A stretch of 64,000 nucleotides of DNA from Pseudomonas fildesensis (GCF_001050345.1 NZ_LFMW01000002.1:124001-188000), one strand, 5' to 3'. Positions 1 to 8,488 are shown, counted from the stretch's first letter. Made by a program: numbers and translations. The notes: a model not told the origin generated them from the letters alone.

Positions 1-1
1 C

Positions 2-268
2 CTCAAGGCCATCGAACTGCGCCTGGAAAAACTGCCAAGCCAGGTGCAAAAAGATCGGGTATGGAGCAGTGAGCTGGGCGGTTTGTGGGCGCAGTACCAG
101 AATCGTCTAAATAAACACGCCCAGGAAGGCAAGCACGATCCCCAACTGGCGCTCTACCGCTGGTGGCTGGAGGAATATCGCGTGTCATTGTTTGCCCAGC
201 AGTTGGGCACCAAAGTGCCGATTTCCGACAAGCGCTTGAGCAAACAGTGGAGTCTGGTCGAGGCCTGA
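2..268 (+). CDS. hrpA: ATP-dependent RNA helicase HrpA, C-terminal end only
   Basis: This is the last 88 codons of a gene that begins before the window. It reads in frame from base 2 to a TGA at 266-268. The tail (LRLEKLP, QVQKDRVW, LYRWWLEEYRVSLFAQQLGT, VPISDKRLSKQW) matches what I know of the extreme C-terminus (DUF3418) of the DEAH-box helicase HrpA, a cytoplasmic protein of about 1300 residues linked to mRNA processing and ribosome rescue. No catalytic motif lies in this piece, so identification rests on the tail alone. The reading frame is intact. Confidence 0.85.
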   Translation, partial: LKAIELRLEKLPSQVQKDRVWSSELGGLWAQYQNRLNKHAQEGKHDPQLALYRWWLEEYRVSLFAQQLGTKVPISDKRLSKQWSLVEA

Positions 269-286
269 AAATCGCTGGAGATCCCT

Positions 287-420
287 TGTGGCGAGCGGGC
301 TTGCCCCGCGTTGGGCTGCGCAGCAGCCCCAATACAGGCTCTGCGGAGTATCAGATAAAACCGGTCGGCTGGTTTTGGGGCTGCTACGCAGCCCAACGCG
401 GGGCAAGCCCGCTCGCCACA
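287..420. repeat. REPIN-type inverted repeat
   Basis: The arm at 287-330 (core GGCGAGCGGGCTTGCCCCGC) and the arm at 376-420 are near-perfect reverse complements around a 45-base spacer. This is the usual REP-pair (REPIN) arrangement of fluorescent Pseudomonas. It lies in the 391-base gap between hrpA and the ketoacyl synthase. Similar elements occur at 26141-26277, 29245-29285 and 37246-37300. The rest of the gap (421-608) shows nothing clear. Confidence 0.85.
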
Positions 421-608
421 GAGGCGCGTTAGCCACACGTCAGTAAAGGGTGTTTATCCGGGATATGGCGCCAAATCCCCAGGGTTGTGGCAAACTTCGC
501 GGCTATAAATGCCGGGATCGTCGTGATGGGCTGGTGTGCAGCCGCGACGCGATGGAATAAAGCGATGCCAGTTTGATGCCCGCCGTGCGGAATCGGACTA
601 CTTAAAGT

Positions 609-626
609 TTGGTACGACGGTACCAA
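609..626. promoter_or_regulatory. Dyad upstream of the ketoacyl synthase gene (candidate operator)
   Basis: TTGGTAC at 609-615 is exactly repeated in inverse as GTACCAA at 620-626, with a 4-base spacer. It ends 33 bases before the proposed GTG start at 660. The position suits a repressor or activator site for the downstream gene. No regulator gene is adjacent, and I do not recognise the site as belonging to a named family. Binding is inferred only. Confidence 0.4.
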
Positions 627-659
627 TATCTTCTGCCTGACAGATTTAGAGGAACGACC

Positions 660-1781
660 GTGCATAACGTCGTCATCAGCGGCACTGGCCTGTACACCCC
701 GGCCAACAGCATTTCCAACGAAGAGCTGGTGCAGTCTTTCAATGCCTATGTACAGCAGTTCAACACTGATAACGCTGCCGCCATCGAGCGCGGTGAAACC
801 CAGGCGTTGACCGAATCCAGCGCCGCCTTTATCGAGAAAGCTTCGGGCATCAAGAGCCGCTTTGTCATGGACAAGGACGGCATCCTCGACCCGCAGCGCA
901 TGGCCCCGCGCCTGCCCGAACGCAGCAACGACGAGTGGTCGGTGCTCTGCCAGATGGCCATCGGCGCCGCCGAACAAGCCCTGCAGCGAGCCGGCAGGAC
1001 CGCCGCCGACATCGATGGCGTGATCGTCGCTTGTTCCAACCTGCAACGTGCCTACCCGGCCATCGCCATCGAAGTCCAGGAAGCCCTGGGTATTGCAGGT
1101 TTCGGTTTCGACATGAACGTGGCGTGTTCTTCCGCCACCTTCGGCATCCAGAACGCTGCCAACAGCATCCAGCTGGGCCAGGCTCGGGCGATCCTGATGG
1201 TCAACCCGGAAGTGTGTACCGGCCACCTGAACTTCCGCGACCGTGACAGCCACTTCATCTTTGGCGACGCGGCCACTGCCGTGATTCTTGAACGTGCCGA
1301 CCTGGCTACCTCGGAGCACCAGTTTGACGTGGTCAGCACCAAGCTGCTGACCAAGTTCTCGAATAACATCCGCAACAACTTCGGCTTCCTCAACCGCACG
1401 GCGGAAGAGGGCATCGGCGCGCCTGACAAGCTGTTCGTGCAGGAAGGCCGCAAAGTCTTCCGCGATGTCTGCCCGATGGTTGCCGAGCTGATCGGCGTGC
1501 ACCTGGAAGAAAACCAGTTGAACGTGGGCGACGTGAAGCGCTTCTGGCTGCACCAGGCCAACCTGAGCATGAACCACCTGATCGTGAAGAAACTGCTGGG
1601 CCGCGAAGCCACGGTGGAGGAAGCGCCGGTGATCCTCGATACTTACGCCAACACCAGCTCGGCGGGTTCGGTGATTGCGTTCCACACCTACCAGGACGAC
1701 CTGCCCAAGGGCTCCGTGGCGGTGCTCAGCTCGTTCGGCGCCGGCTATTCGATCGGCAGCGTGATCCTGCGCAAACGCTGA
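660..1781 (+). CDS. 3-oxoacyl-[ACP] synthase III family protein (PA3286-like)
   Basis: A 373-residue thiolase-fold condensing enzyme of the FabH family. The catalytic triad is visible: Cys156 in NVACSSATFG, His in WLHQANLSMN, and Asn in YANTSSAGS. It closely resembles P. aeruginosa PA3286, which has been reported to condense medium-chain acyl-CoA from beta-oxidation with malonyl-ACP and so shunt it back into fatty-acid synthesis. The GTG start at 660 is chosen because GAGG (651-654 region) precedes it and homologues begin MHNVVISGTG; an in-frame ATG at 609 would add 17 unlikely residues. The ECF sigma gene follows after a REPIN. Confidence 0.87.
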   Translation: MHNVVISGTGLYTPANSISNEELVQSFNAYVQQFNTDNAAAIERGETQALTESSAAFIEKASGIKSRFVMDKDGILDPQRMAPRLPERSNDEWSVLCQMAIGAAEQALQRAGRTAADIDGVIVACSNLQRAYPAIAIEVQEALGIAGFGFDMNVACSSATFGIQNAANSIQLGQARAILMVNPEVCTGHLNFRDRDSHFIFGDAATAVILERADLATSEHQFDVVSTKLLTKFSNNIRNNFGFLNRTAEEGIGAPDKLFVQEGRKVFRDVCPMVAELIGVHLEENQLNVGDVKRFWLHQANLSMNHLIVKKLLGREATVEEAPVILDTYANTSSAGSVIAFHTYQDDLPKGSVAVLSSFGAGYSIGSVILRKR

Positions 1782-1784
1782 TTA

Positions 1785-1868
1785 GTAGGAGCCGGCTTGC
1801 CGGCGATGGCATCACTGCGGTGTAACTGATACACCGAGGTGCCTGCATCGCCGGCAAGCCGTCTCCCA
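1785..1868. repeat. REPIN-type inverted repeat
   Basis: The arm GTAGGAGCCGGCTTGCCGGC (from 1785) is mirrored by CATCGCCGGCAAGCCGTCTC (1846-1868). It sits just past the stop codon of the ketoacyl synthase gene and before the ECF sigma gene. The core matches the repeat inside cobB at 49192-49265 and differs from the GGGAGGGGGCTTGCTCCC class found elsewhere in the window. Confidence 0.85.
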
Positions 1869-1911
1869 CAAGGGGCAAGGCGCTCCATCGAACGGTTAAT
1901 CGAGGTCTTGA

Positions 1912-2526
1912 ATGGCAGCAGCGGACGACGCGCACCTGCTTGAACGTCTGCTCAAGGGTGAGCAGCGGGCCTACAAGGAACTGGTCACCACTTACCAGAG
2001 CGCCATGCGCGCGGTGGCCTATGCCATTGTCGGCCAGCGCCACGCTGACGAAGTGGTCCAGGATGCCTGGCTGTCGGTAGTGCGCAACCTGGCAAAGTTC
2101 GAGGGGCGTTCCAGCCTCAAGACCTGGCTGCTCACCATCACCGCCAACGCCGCCAAGGGTCGCTATAAACAGAATCGCCGGGAAGTGCTGCTCGACGATT
2201 TGCCCGCGCCTCACGGCACCATTGGTGATGATCGGTTTAGCCCCGACGATGGCCATTGGGCCGTCGCTCCATACGCCTGGCACCAGGACACCCCGGAAGC
2301 TCTGCTGACCGAGGATGAACTGCGTCAATGCCTGGAGCATACGTTGCTGAGTTTGTCGCAATTGCAAAGCAGCGTGCTGGTACTGCGTGAGCGCCAGGGC
2401 CTGGAGTTGGAGGAGATTTGTAATCTTCTGACGCTCTCACTCTCCAATGTCCGTGTGCTGTTGCATCGAGCACGGCTTAAAGTCTTCGCCACGGTGGAGC
2501 ATTTTGAGGAAACGGGCGAATGTTGA
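1912..2526 (+). CDS. ECF-type RNA polymerase sigma factor
   Basis: 204 residues with the ECF layout. Region 2 spans about residues 10-80 (AYKELVTTYQSAMRAVAY, HADEVVQDAWLSVVRNL, SLKTWLLTITANAAKGR). A linker of about 55 residues follows, then region 4 at about 135-195 (LSLSQLQSSVLVLRE, LELEEICNLL, SNVRVLLHRARLKVF). It would direct core RNA polymerase to a small regulon. Its stop overlaps the start of the anti-sigma gene by 7 bases, so the two are translationally coupled. The order after a PA3286-like gene matches P. aeruginosa PA3285. The inducing signal is not evident from the sequence. Confidence 0.9.
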   Translation: MAAADDAHLLERLLKGEQRAYKELVTTYQSAMRAVAYAIVGQRHADEVVQDAWLSVVRNLAKFEGRSSLKTWLLTITANAAKGRYKQNRREVLLDDLPAPHGTIGDDRFSPDDGHWAVAPYAWHQDTPEALLTEDELRQCLEHTLLSLSQLQSSVLVLRERQGLELEEICNLLTLSLSNVRVLLHRARLKVFATVEHFEETGEC

Positions 2527-2765
2527 CCTGTAAAGAGCAAGTGGCACGTTCCAGTGACTATCTCGATGGGCAATTGACCTTTCGCGAGCGTCTGCTGGTG
2601 CGTCATCACTTGATGTTTTGCCCTAACTGCCGACGGTTTATCCGCCAGATGCGCCTGATGCAGGCGACGCTGAAGATAATGCCAGAGGAGCCGGTGAAGG
2701 ATGTGGATGCCTTGGCGCAGCGGCTGGCTGCCGAGCGGCTCAAGGATCAGCAAGGCGGGGAATAA
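2520..2765 (+). CDS. Small zinc-finger anti-sigma factor
   Basis: 81 residues. It starts inside the sigma gene's last codons, the usual arrangement for a sigma/anti-sigma pair. The H-x3-C-x2-C signature HHLMFCPNC (about residues 28-37) is that of zinc-binding anti-sigma (zf-HC2/ZAS) proteins, which clamp their sigma factor. No membrane segment follows the zinc motif; the rest is a short charged helix. It should therefore be cytoplasmic and could sense a redox or metal signal inside the cell. The function is inferred from motif and position. Confidence 0.82.
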   Translation: MLTCKEQVARSSDYLDGQLTFRERLLVRHHLMFCPNCRRFIRQMRLMQATLKIMPEEPVKDVDALAQRLAAERLKDQQGGE

Positions 2766-2872
2766 GCAGGCTCACGTGGGGGAATCGGACGGATGATGGG
2801 GACCGATCCACCCACGCAAGGCTGTTACAGCCACCTCGGGCCGTCCTGGCCCAAGGCTTTTAACACTCACAT

Positions 2873-4195
2873 TTAGAACTTGGCTTCAGCGTCCAACTGC
2901 AGGGTGTTGACGTTGGCATCAGTCTGAGTGCGGCTGGCGTAGTCAGCCTTGGTCAGGAAGTACGTGGCGCCGACGGCGAAGTTCTTGTCGATGTCGTAGC
3001 TGACCTTCATCTTGTGACCACGCGAACCGGTAGTGCCGTTGGCGAAGTCCGAATCGGTGAAGGCGCCAACCACTGCGTTACGTTGAGTATCGCGGTAGTT
3101 GTAGTCGAGGTTGAAGCCGAACACCTTGGACTTGGCACCCAGCAACCACGCGGTGTCTTGGTCGGTCGAGGCGTCGTTGTTTTTCACGTACTGGCCATAC
3201 AGCGACAGCGGAACGGCCAGGCCGCCGATGTCCAATTGGCTGAAGCCTTCGTAGAGGCGGAATTCTTCGTTGGCCGAGTTGCCGTTGACCGCCAGTGCGC
3301 AAGGCGTGGTGGTGCCGGTGCAGCGGCTGTCTTCATCGTTCTGGTAGGCGTAGACGCTGCCGCCCAGGGTCAGTTTCAGGTTGTCGGTGATCGAGAAGCG
3401 CGTCCCCAACTGGCCGGCCGTCAGGCGCAGGTCGTGACGAGATTGCACGCCTTCGCCGTCGACGTTGTCCTTGAGGTTGTAGTTACCGATGCTGCCGAAC
3501 AGTTCGGCGCTGCTACCCAGCGGGTATTTGTAGGTAAGTGCCAGGCCTTCAGGGTTGATATCGCTATCCCAGATTACGTCGCCCATGCTGACCCACGGCT
3601 GGAGCATCTTGCCGCCGATCACGTGCAGGTTTTTGATCTGGGTAGGGTGGTAGTCGATGTAGCCAAGGTCCAGCCAGATCGACTTCTTGTCGAAGTAACC
3701 GTCCTGGTCCTGGTTGGTGGAGCGGGCATCGTCGCCGCCGCCGGTGGCGATACGAATGCCGGTGTCCACTTGCGAGTTGATTTCGGTGTAGGCGCCCAGA
3801 CGGGCACGGATACGTTGACGATCCTTGTCACGCCCGCCGTTGTTCGGCTCGCCGTCGATCTTGATGGTTTCCTGGCGGAAACGCACATCGCCTTTGAACT
3901 GGGTCTTCGCGGCCCAGGCCAGTTTCTGGTCGAACACGCTCAGCTCGTTGGTTTTCTTCGCGGTGGCGGCGATCTGTTCGTTGGTCTCTTGTTGAGCTTG
4001 CCGTGCGATCTGCTGGTCTTTCTGATCCCGAGCCAGTTCAGCTTGCAGTTCGCTGTACTGTGCAGCAGAAATCTGGCCGTTGGCCTTGAGCATGTCGAGC
4101 AATTTAGCGTCGACTGCAGCGCTGGCCGGAACGCTCAGGGCCAGCAATAGGCCGCCACACAGGACCGCCGCAGTTTTAGTGGAAGCAAGACGCAT
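2873..4195 (-). CDS. Putative outer-membrane porin with N-terminal coiled coil
   Basis: 440 residues. A 26-residue signal peptide ends PASA. A coiled-coil stretch at about residues 28-85 (SAAQYSELQAELARDQKDQQ) is followed by an alternating beta-strand body ending in Phe (LDAEAKF), as expected for a barrel sent to the outer membrane. It fits the Pseudomonas 'putative porin' family. The ATG at 4195 is preferred over an upstream in-frame start because GGAG precedes it and the signal peptide begins there. The gene stands alone. A perfect palindrome lies about 150 bases upstream at 4344-4359. The substrate is unknown. Confidence 0.8.
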   Translation of the reverse strand: MRLASTKTAAVLCGGLLLALSVPASAAVDAKLLDMLKANGQISAAQYSELQAELARDQKDQQIARQAQQETNEQIAATAKKTNELSVFDQKLAWAAKTQFKGDVRFRQETIKIDGEPNNGGRDKDRQRIRARLGAYTEINSQVDTGIRIATGGGDDARSTNQDQDGYFDKKSIWLDLGYIDYHPTQIKNLHVIGGKMLQPWVSMGDVIWDSDINPEGLALTYKYPLGSSAELFGSIGNYNLKDNVDGEGVQSRHDLRLTAGQLGTRFSITDNLKLTLGGSVYAYQNDEDSRCTGTTTPCALAVNGNSANEEFRLYEGFSQLDIGGLAVPLSLYGQYVKNNDASTDQDTAWLLGAKSKVFGFNLDYNYRDTQRNAVVGAFTDSDFANGTTGSRGHKMKVSYDIDKNFAVGATYFLTKADYASRTQTDANVNTLQLDAEAKF

Positions 4196-4343
4196 ATCAA
4201 TCTCCGAAAGTGGGGAGGGATGGCAAACCATCCAGGACACAACCGACCATGACGGACGGAAAAATAGCCGCCTGGTAGAACCAGACGCTCTAAAAACAGG
4301 CGTCAGTATCACGATCGTTTATGACGCAGCAGTGGCTAAGTGA

Positions 4344-4359
4344 TGTCATCTAGATGACA
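4344..4359. promoter_or_regulatory. Perfect 16-bp palindrome between divergent genes
   Basis: TGTCATCTAGATGACA is a perfect 16-base palindrome in the 282-base gap between the porin gene (minus strand, start 4195) and the FemAB-like gene (plus strand, start 4478). It lies in an AT-rich part of the gap. The form fits a dimeric repressor site, for example GntR type. No regulator gene lies next to it, so its use is inferred from form and position. Confidence 0.45.
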
Positions 4360-4477
4360 AATTGTTTAGGAACGGAACTATTGATTTAGAGCTTTGTCTG
4401 GCGATTGGAGGATGTGTTTGGCCGGGTGATCGGCGATACTCGCGAGGCTTTCACGCCCCGAAGTAGTGAGGATGCCG

Positions 4478-5602
4478 ATGCCGCTGCAACGCCTGGACAG
4501 CCTGTCCGAAATCTCTCCGGATGCCTGGGATGCCCTGGTGCCCGAGGCCCAGCCTTTCGTGCGGCACGCGTTTTTGAGTGCGCTGGAAGACAGCGACAGC
4601 CTCGGCCGGCAATCGGGTTGGCAGCCTGAGCATTTGCTGCATTGGGAGGGTGATCGGCTGGTGGCGGCATTGCCCGGTTACCGCAAATGGCATTCCTACG
4701 GCGAATATGTGTTCGACCACGGCTGGGCCGATGCCTGTGAGCGCGCCGGCATCGACTATTATCCCAAGCTGCTGATGGCGGTGCCGTTCAGCCCGGTCAG
4801 CGGGCCGCGCTTGCTGGCGCGCAGTGCTGAAGACGGTTTCGAACTGCTGAAAAGCCTGCCGGGTTATCTGGAAATCGAAGGGCTCTCCAGCGCCCATATC
4901 AACTTCACCGACCCTCTCGCCGACGAAGCGCTGGCCCAACAGCCGGGCTGGATGCAGCGCCTGGGCTGTCAGTTTCATTGGCAGAACCGTGGTTATCGCG
5001 ACTTCCAGGATTTCCTCGACGCCTTGAGTTCACGCAAGCGCAAACAGATGCGCAAGGAACGCGAACAGGTGGCGGGGCAGGGCATCGAGTTTGAGTGGTT
5101 GCAAGGCCATGAACTGAGCGAAGCCCAGTGGGATTTTGTCTACGCCTGCTACGCCAATACCTACGCGGTACGCCGCCAATCGCCCTACCTGACCCGCGCG
5201 TTTTTCAGCCTGCTGGCCGAACGCATGCCCGAGTCGATCCGCGTGGTGCTGGCCAAACAAGGCAAGCGCCCGGTAGCCATGGCCTTCAGCCTGATCGGCG
5301 GCGACAGCTTCTACGGCCGTTACTGGGGCTGCCTGGCGGAATTCGACCGCCTGCATTTCGAAACCTGCTTCTACCAGGGTATGGACTACGCCATCGCCCA
5401 CGGCCTGCAACGCTTCGACGCCGGCGCCCAGGGTGAACACAAATTGATTCGCGGGTTTGAGCCGGTGATCACCCGGTCGTGGCACTACCTGCGCCATCCG
5501 GGGCTGAAGAACGCCGTGGAGGATTTTCTGGAGCGCGAGCGGGTGGGGATTCTGGCGTATGCCGAAGAGGCGAGGGCAGCCCTGCCTTATCGGCAGGGCT
5601 GA
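4478..5602 (+). CDS. FemAB-like GNAT-fold protein (DUF482/PF04339)
   Basis: 374 residues. The body carries motifs of the peptidoglycan-recognition/acyltransferase family PF04339: FVRHAFLSALEDSDS near the N-terminus, RKRKQMRKEREQV at about 185-200, SFYGRYWGC, LHFETCFYQGMDYAIAHGL, and FDAGAQGEHKLIRGFEP near the C-terminus. It is predicted cytoplasmic and of unknown substrate; an amino-acyl or acyl transfer is likely. Three possible starts occur (GTG 4466, ATG 4472, ATG 4478). I chose 4478 because GAGG ends 6 bases before it. Neighbours give no functional hint. Confidence 0.8.
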   Translation: MPLQRLDSLSEISPDAWDALVPEAQPFVRHAFLSALEDSDSLGRQSGWQPEHLLHWEGDRLVAALPGYRKWHSYGEYVFDHGWADACERAGIDYYPKLLMAVPFSPVSGPRLLARSAEDGFELLKSLPGYLEIEGLSSAHINFTDPLADEALAQQPGWMQRLGCQFHWQNRGYRDFQDFLDALSSRKRKQMRKEREQVAGQGIEFEWLQGHELSEAQWDFVYACYANTYAVRRQSPYLTRAFFSLLAERMPESIRVVLAKQGKRPVAMAFSLIGGDSFYGRYWGCLAEFDRLHFETCFYQGMDYAIAHGLQRFDAGAQGEHKLIRGFEPVITRSWHYLRHPGLKNAVEDFLERERVGILAYAEEARAALPYRQG

Positions 5603-5613
5603 ACCCGTTTGCT

Positions 5614-6315
5614 TCAGGCAGGCTCCTCCTTGCCCAGCCATCGATAGGCCCCGGCGCCGATTACCGCACCCAGGATTGGCGCGAGCCAGAACATCCACAA
5701 CTGCTGGATCGCCCACCCGCCGACGATCAGTGCCGGGCCCGTGCTGCGGGCCGGGTTGACCGAGGTGTTGGTCACGGGAATGGAGATCAGGTGGATCAAG
5801 GTCAGGGCCAGGCCGATGGCGATGGGCGCGAGGCCCTTCGGGGCACGGTGGTCGGTGGCGCCGAGGATGATCAGCACAAATATCGCTGTCATGACCAGCT
5901 CACAGACAAACCCTGCTGCCATCGAGTAGCCGCCTGGCGAATGCTCCCCGTAGCCGTTGGAGGCCAGGCCCGACGTCAGTTCAAACCCCGGTTTACCGCT
6001 GGCAATGAAATACAACAGCGCAGCGGCGACAGTGCCGCCAATGACTTGGGCGACGACATAGGCCGGCAGCTCCCTGGCCGGAAACCTGCCGCCCACGACC
6101 AGCCCCACCGATACCGCCGGGTTGAGGTGGCAACCGCTGATAGGGCCGATGGCAACCGCCATGGTCAGCACCGTCAGCCCGAATGCCAGGGCTACACCTA
6201 ACAGACCAATCCCGACCGCAGGGAACGCCGCGGCCAACACCGCACTCCCGCAACCGCCCAACACCAGCCAAAACGTCCCTAACCCCTCTGTGACTGAACG
6301 CTTGAACAAAGACAT
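5614..6315 (-). CDS. aqpZ: Aquaporin Z family water channel
   Basis: 233 residues of very hydrophobic sequence with six expected membrane helices and the two half-helix pore motifs, LNPAVS in the first half and VNPARS in the second. NPAR in the second repeat is typical of AqpZ water channels rather than glycerol facilitators. It acts in the inner membrane to pass water. The gene lies 11 bases past the convergent FemAB-like gene; its promoter region (6316-6560) holds a REPIN. The length matches the family. Confidence 0.93.
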   Translation of the reverse strand: MSLFKRSVTEGLGTFWLVLGGCGSAVLAAAFPAVGIGLLGVALAFGLTVLTMAVAIGPISGCHLNPAVSVGLVVGGRFPARELPAYVVAQVIGGTVAAALLYFIASGKPGFELTSGLASNGYGEHSPGGYSMAAGFVCELVMTAIFVLIILGATDHRAPKGLAPIAIGLALTLIHLISIPVTNTSVNPARSTGPALIVGGWAIQQLWMFWLAPILGAVIGAGAYRWLGKEEPA

Positions 6316-6443
6316 GCAGCACGTCCTTGATAGATCGCTCTACCGAATCTGTAAATCCGTGATGCTCCCTGCAGATTTACTTCAGCGCCCGTCTGGGCAC
6401 TGCACTGATTACAGCACGGTTGCGGTACAAATCCAGGGCATAA

Positions 6444-6534
6444 GTGCGGGAGGGGGCTTGCTCCCGATTACGGCAGGTCAGTGAAGGAAATATTGACTGA
6501 TCCACCGCTATCGGGAGCAAGCCCCCTCCCACTT
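6444..6534. repeat. REPIN-type inverted repeat
   Basis: The arm at 6446-6468 (core GGGAGGGGGCTTGCTCCCGA) pairs with the arm at 6510-6532. It lies between the ABC exporter and aqpZ, both on the minus strand. A run of T follows the right arm on the plus strand. It shares its core with the repeats at 30827-30921 and 35694-35789. Confidence 0.85.
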
Positions 6535-6560
6535 TTTTATTTGTGTTTGCCCGAAATTGA

Positions 6561-8393
6561 TCAATCGATACCGACGAAGCCCCCGGTCTGGTGCTGCCAC
6601 AACCGCGCATACAACCCGCCATGGGCGAGCAACTCGGCATGGTTGCCGGTTTCGGCAATCAGCCCTTTCTCCAGCACCACCAGGCGGTCCATTCGCGCAA
6701 TGGTCGACAACCGGTGCGCAATCGCAATCACCGTCTTGCCCTTCATCAGCGTTTCCAGGCTCTCCTGGATCGCCGCTTCCACTTCCGAGTCCAGCGCCGA
6801 AGTGGCTTCGTCCATGATCAGGATCGGCGCGTCCTTGAGCAGCACGCGCGCGATAGCGATGCGCTGGCGCTGACCGCCCGAGAGTTTCACCCCGCGTTCA
6901 CCCACATGGGCATCCAGCCCGGTACGACCTTCAGAGTCCGACAGCAGCGGGATGAATTCATCGGCGCGTGCCTTGCGCACAGCGGCCCAGAGTTCTTCGT
7001 CGGTCGCGTCGGGCTTGCCATACAGCAGGTTGTCGCGGATCGAGCGGTGCAGCAGTGAAGTGTCCTGGGTGATCATGCCGATCTGTTCGCGCAGGGTTTC
7101 CTGGGCGACCTCGGCGATGTTCTGGCCGTCGATCAGGATGCGCCCACCTTGCAGGTCGTACAGGCGCAGCAGCAGGTTGACCAGGGTCGACTTGCCCGCA
7201 CCGGACGGGCCGATCAGGCCGATTTTTTCCCCGGCCTTGATCTCAAGATTCAGGCCGCCAATGATCCCGCTCTTCTTGCCGTAGTGGAAATCCACCTGCT
7301 CGAAGCGCACTTCGCCATGAGGGACTGCCAGACGTGGTGCGTTTTCGCGGTCAATCACGGCCAGTGGCTGGGCGATGGTTTTGAGACCGTCCTGCACCAT
7401 GCCGATGTTTTCGAAAATGCCGTTAACCACCCACATGATCCAGCCGGACATGTTGACGATACGAATCACCAGGCCGGTGGCCAGGGCGATGGCGCCCACG
7501 GAGATCAGCGACTGGGTCCATAGCCAAAGGGCCAGGCCGGTGGTTGTGACGATCAGCAGGCCGTTCAAGGTGCAAATCACCGTGTCCATGCTGGTGAGCA
7601 CACGGGCGGCCTGCTGCGTTTTTTCGGTCTGCTCGATGATCGCTTCCTTGGCGTACTCCTGCTCATTTTGCGTATGGGCGAACAGCTTCAACGTGGCGAT
7701 GTTGGTGTACCCGTCAACAATGCGCCCCATGAGTTTGGAGCGTGCCTCGGAGGAGATCACCGAACGGTCTTTGACGCGTGGCACGAAGTAGCGCAATGCC
7801 AGGCTGTAGCCAATGATCCAGGTGATCAGCGGGATCATCAGCCGCCAGTCCGCTTCGGCAAACAACACCAGGGAAGTGATGGCGTAGATCGACACATGCC
7901 AGATGGCTTCCGCCGTCGCCACCGCCGAATCACGCAAGGAGTTACCGGTTTGCATGATTCGCTGGGCGATGCGCCCGGCGAAGTCATTCTGGAAGAAGTT
8001 CAGGCTCTGCTTGAGCACGTAGCTGTGGTTTTGCCAGCGGATCAGGCTGGTCATGCCGGGGTTGATGGTCTGGTGCACCAGCAAGTCATGCAGGCCGTTG
8101 AAGATCGGGCGCAGCAGTAGGGCAACCACTGCCATCCAGATCAGCTCGGCGCTGTGGACCTGGAAGAAGTTCGCCGGCGGCGTGCCCTGGGTCAGGTCGA
8201 TGATGCGGCTCAGGTAGCTGAACAGCGCCACTTCGATCAGGGCGCCTACCAGGCCTACCACCAGTAATGCGGCGAAGCATGGCCACACTTGCCGTAGGTA
8301 GTAGAGGTAGAAGGGCAGGACGGTTTCGGGAGGGGCTTCGCTGGGTGCGTCGCGGAAAATATCGATCAGTTGTTCAAAACGACGATAGAGCAT
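6561..8393 (-). CDS. ABC exporter half-transporter (permease fused to ATPase)
   Basis: 610 residues. The N-terminal half (about 30-330) holds the six-helix ABC exporter domain. The C-terminal half holds the ATPase: Walker A GPSGAGKST (about residue 394), signature LSGGQRQRIA (about 503), Walker B ILIMDEATSALDSE (about 527), and the H-loop in AIAHRLSTIARMD. It works as a dimer in the inner membrane; the substrate (lipid, drug or peptide) cannot be told. Upstream, AGGAG is separated from the ATG by a tight 7-bp hairpin (see the feature at 8404). It follows ppiA on the same strand after a 95-base gap. Confidence 0.9.
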   Translation of the reverse strand: MLYRRFEQLIDIFRDAPSEAPPETVLPFYLYYLRQVWPCFAALLVVGLVGALIEVALFSYLSRIIDLTQGTPPANFFQVHSAELIWMAVVALLLRPIFNGLHDLLVHQTINPGMTSLIRWQNHSYVLKQSLNFFQNDFAGRIAQRIMQTGNSLRDSAVATAEAIWHVSIYAITSLVLFAEADWRLMIPLITWIIGYSLALRYFVPRVKDRSVISSEARSKLMGRIVDGYTNIATLKLFAHTQNEQEYAKEAIIEQTEKTQQAARVLTSMDTVICTLNGLLIVTTTGLALWLWTQSLISVGAIALATGLVIRIVNMSGWIMWVVNGIFENIGMVQDGLKTIAQPLAVIDRENAPRLAVPHGEVRFEQVDFHYGKKSGIIGGLNLEIKAGEKIGLIGPSGAGKSTLVNLLLRLYDLQGGRILIDGQNIAEVAQETLREQIGMITQDTSLLHRSIRDNLLYGKPDATDEELWAAVRKARADEFIPLLSDSEGRTGLDAHVGERGVKLSGGQRQRIAIARVLLKDAPILIMDEATSALDSEVEAAIQESLETLMKGKTVIAIAHRLSTIARMDRLVVLEKGLIAETGNHAELLAHGGLYARLWQHQTGGFVGID

Positions 8394-8403
8394 TAGGGTT
8401 GAC

Positions 8404-8422
8404 GCCCGCCTGGCGGGCTCTC
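8404..8422 (-). promoter_or_regulatory. Shine-Dalgarno with hairpin before the ABC exporter start
   Basis: On the minus strand the leader reads AGGAG (8418-8422), then a 7-bp perfect stem GCCCGCC/GGCGGGC with one loop base (8404-8418), then about 10 bases and the ATG at 8391-8393. No other Shine-Dalgarno lies closer to the ATG. If the stem forms, the real distance from Shine-Dalgarno to start becomes normal; if not, it is about 24 bases. Effect on translation is inferred. Confidence 0.45.
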
Positions 8423-8433
8423 CTGTTCAAATG

Positions 8434-8460
8434 CGCGCGGTGCCTTGTGGGCACCGCGCG
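8434..8460 (-). terminator. Strong hairpin between ppiA and the ABC exporter gene
   Basis: CGCGCGGTGCC (8434-8444) pairs perfectly with GGCACCGCGCG (8450-8460) around a 5-base loop. It lies 28 bases past the ppiA stop on the minus strand. No U-run follows, so it may protect the ppiA mRNA 3' end or attenuate readthrough rather than act as a classical terminator. Confidence 0.5.
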
Positions 8461-8488
8461 GGGCTACCTGAAGAACGCCCTGCAGACG

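Noticed and set aside
429..1685. 418-aa open frame antisense to the KAS III-like gene
   Set aside because: The plus strand carries the catalytic triad of a known family; the antisense frame is composition noise.
3014..4150. 378-aa open frame antisense to the porin gene
   Set aside because: The minus-strand porin has a signal peptide, a ribosome site and a C-terminal Phe; the plus frame is Val/Ala-rich noise.
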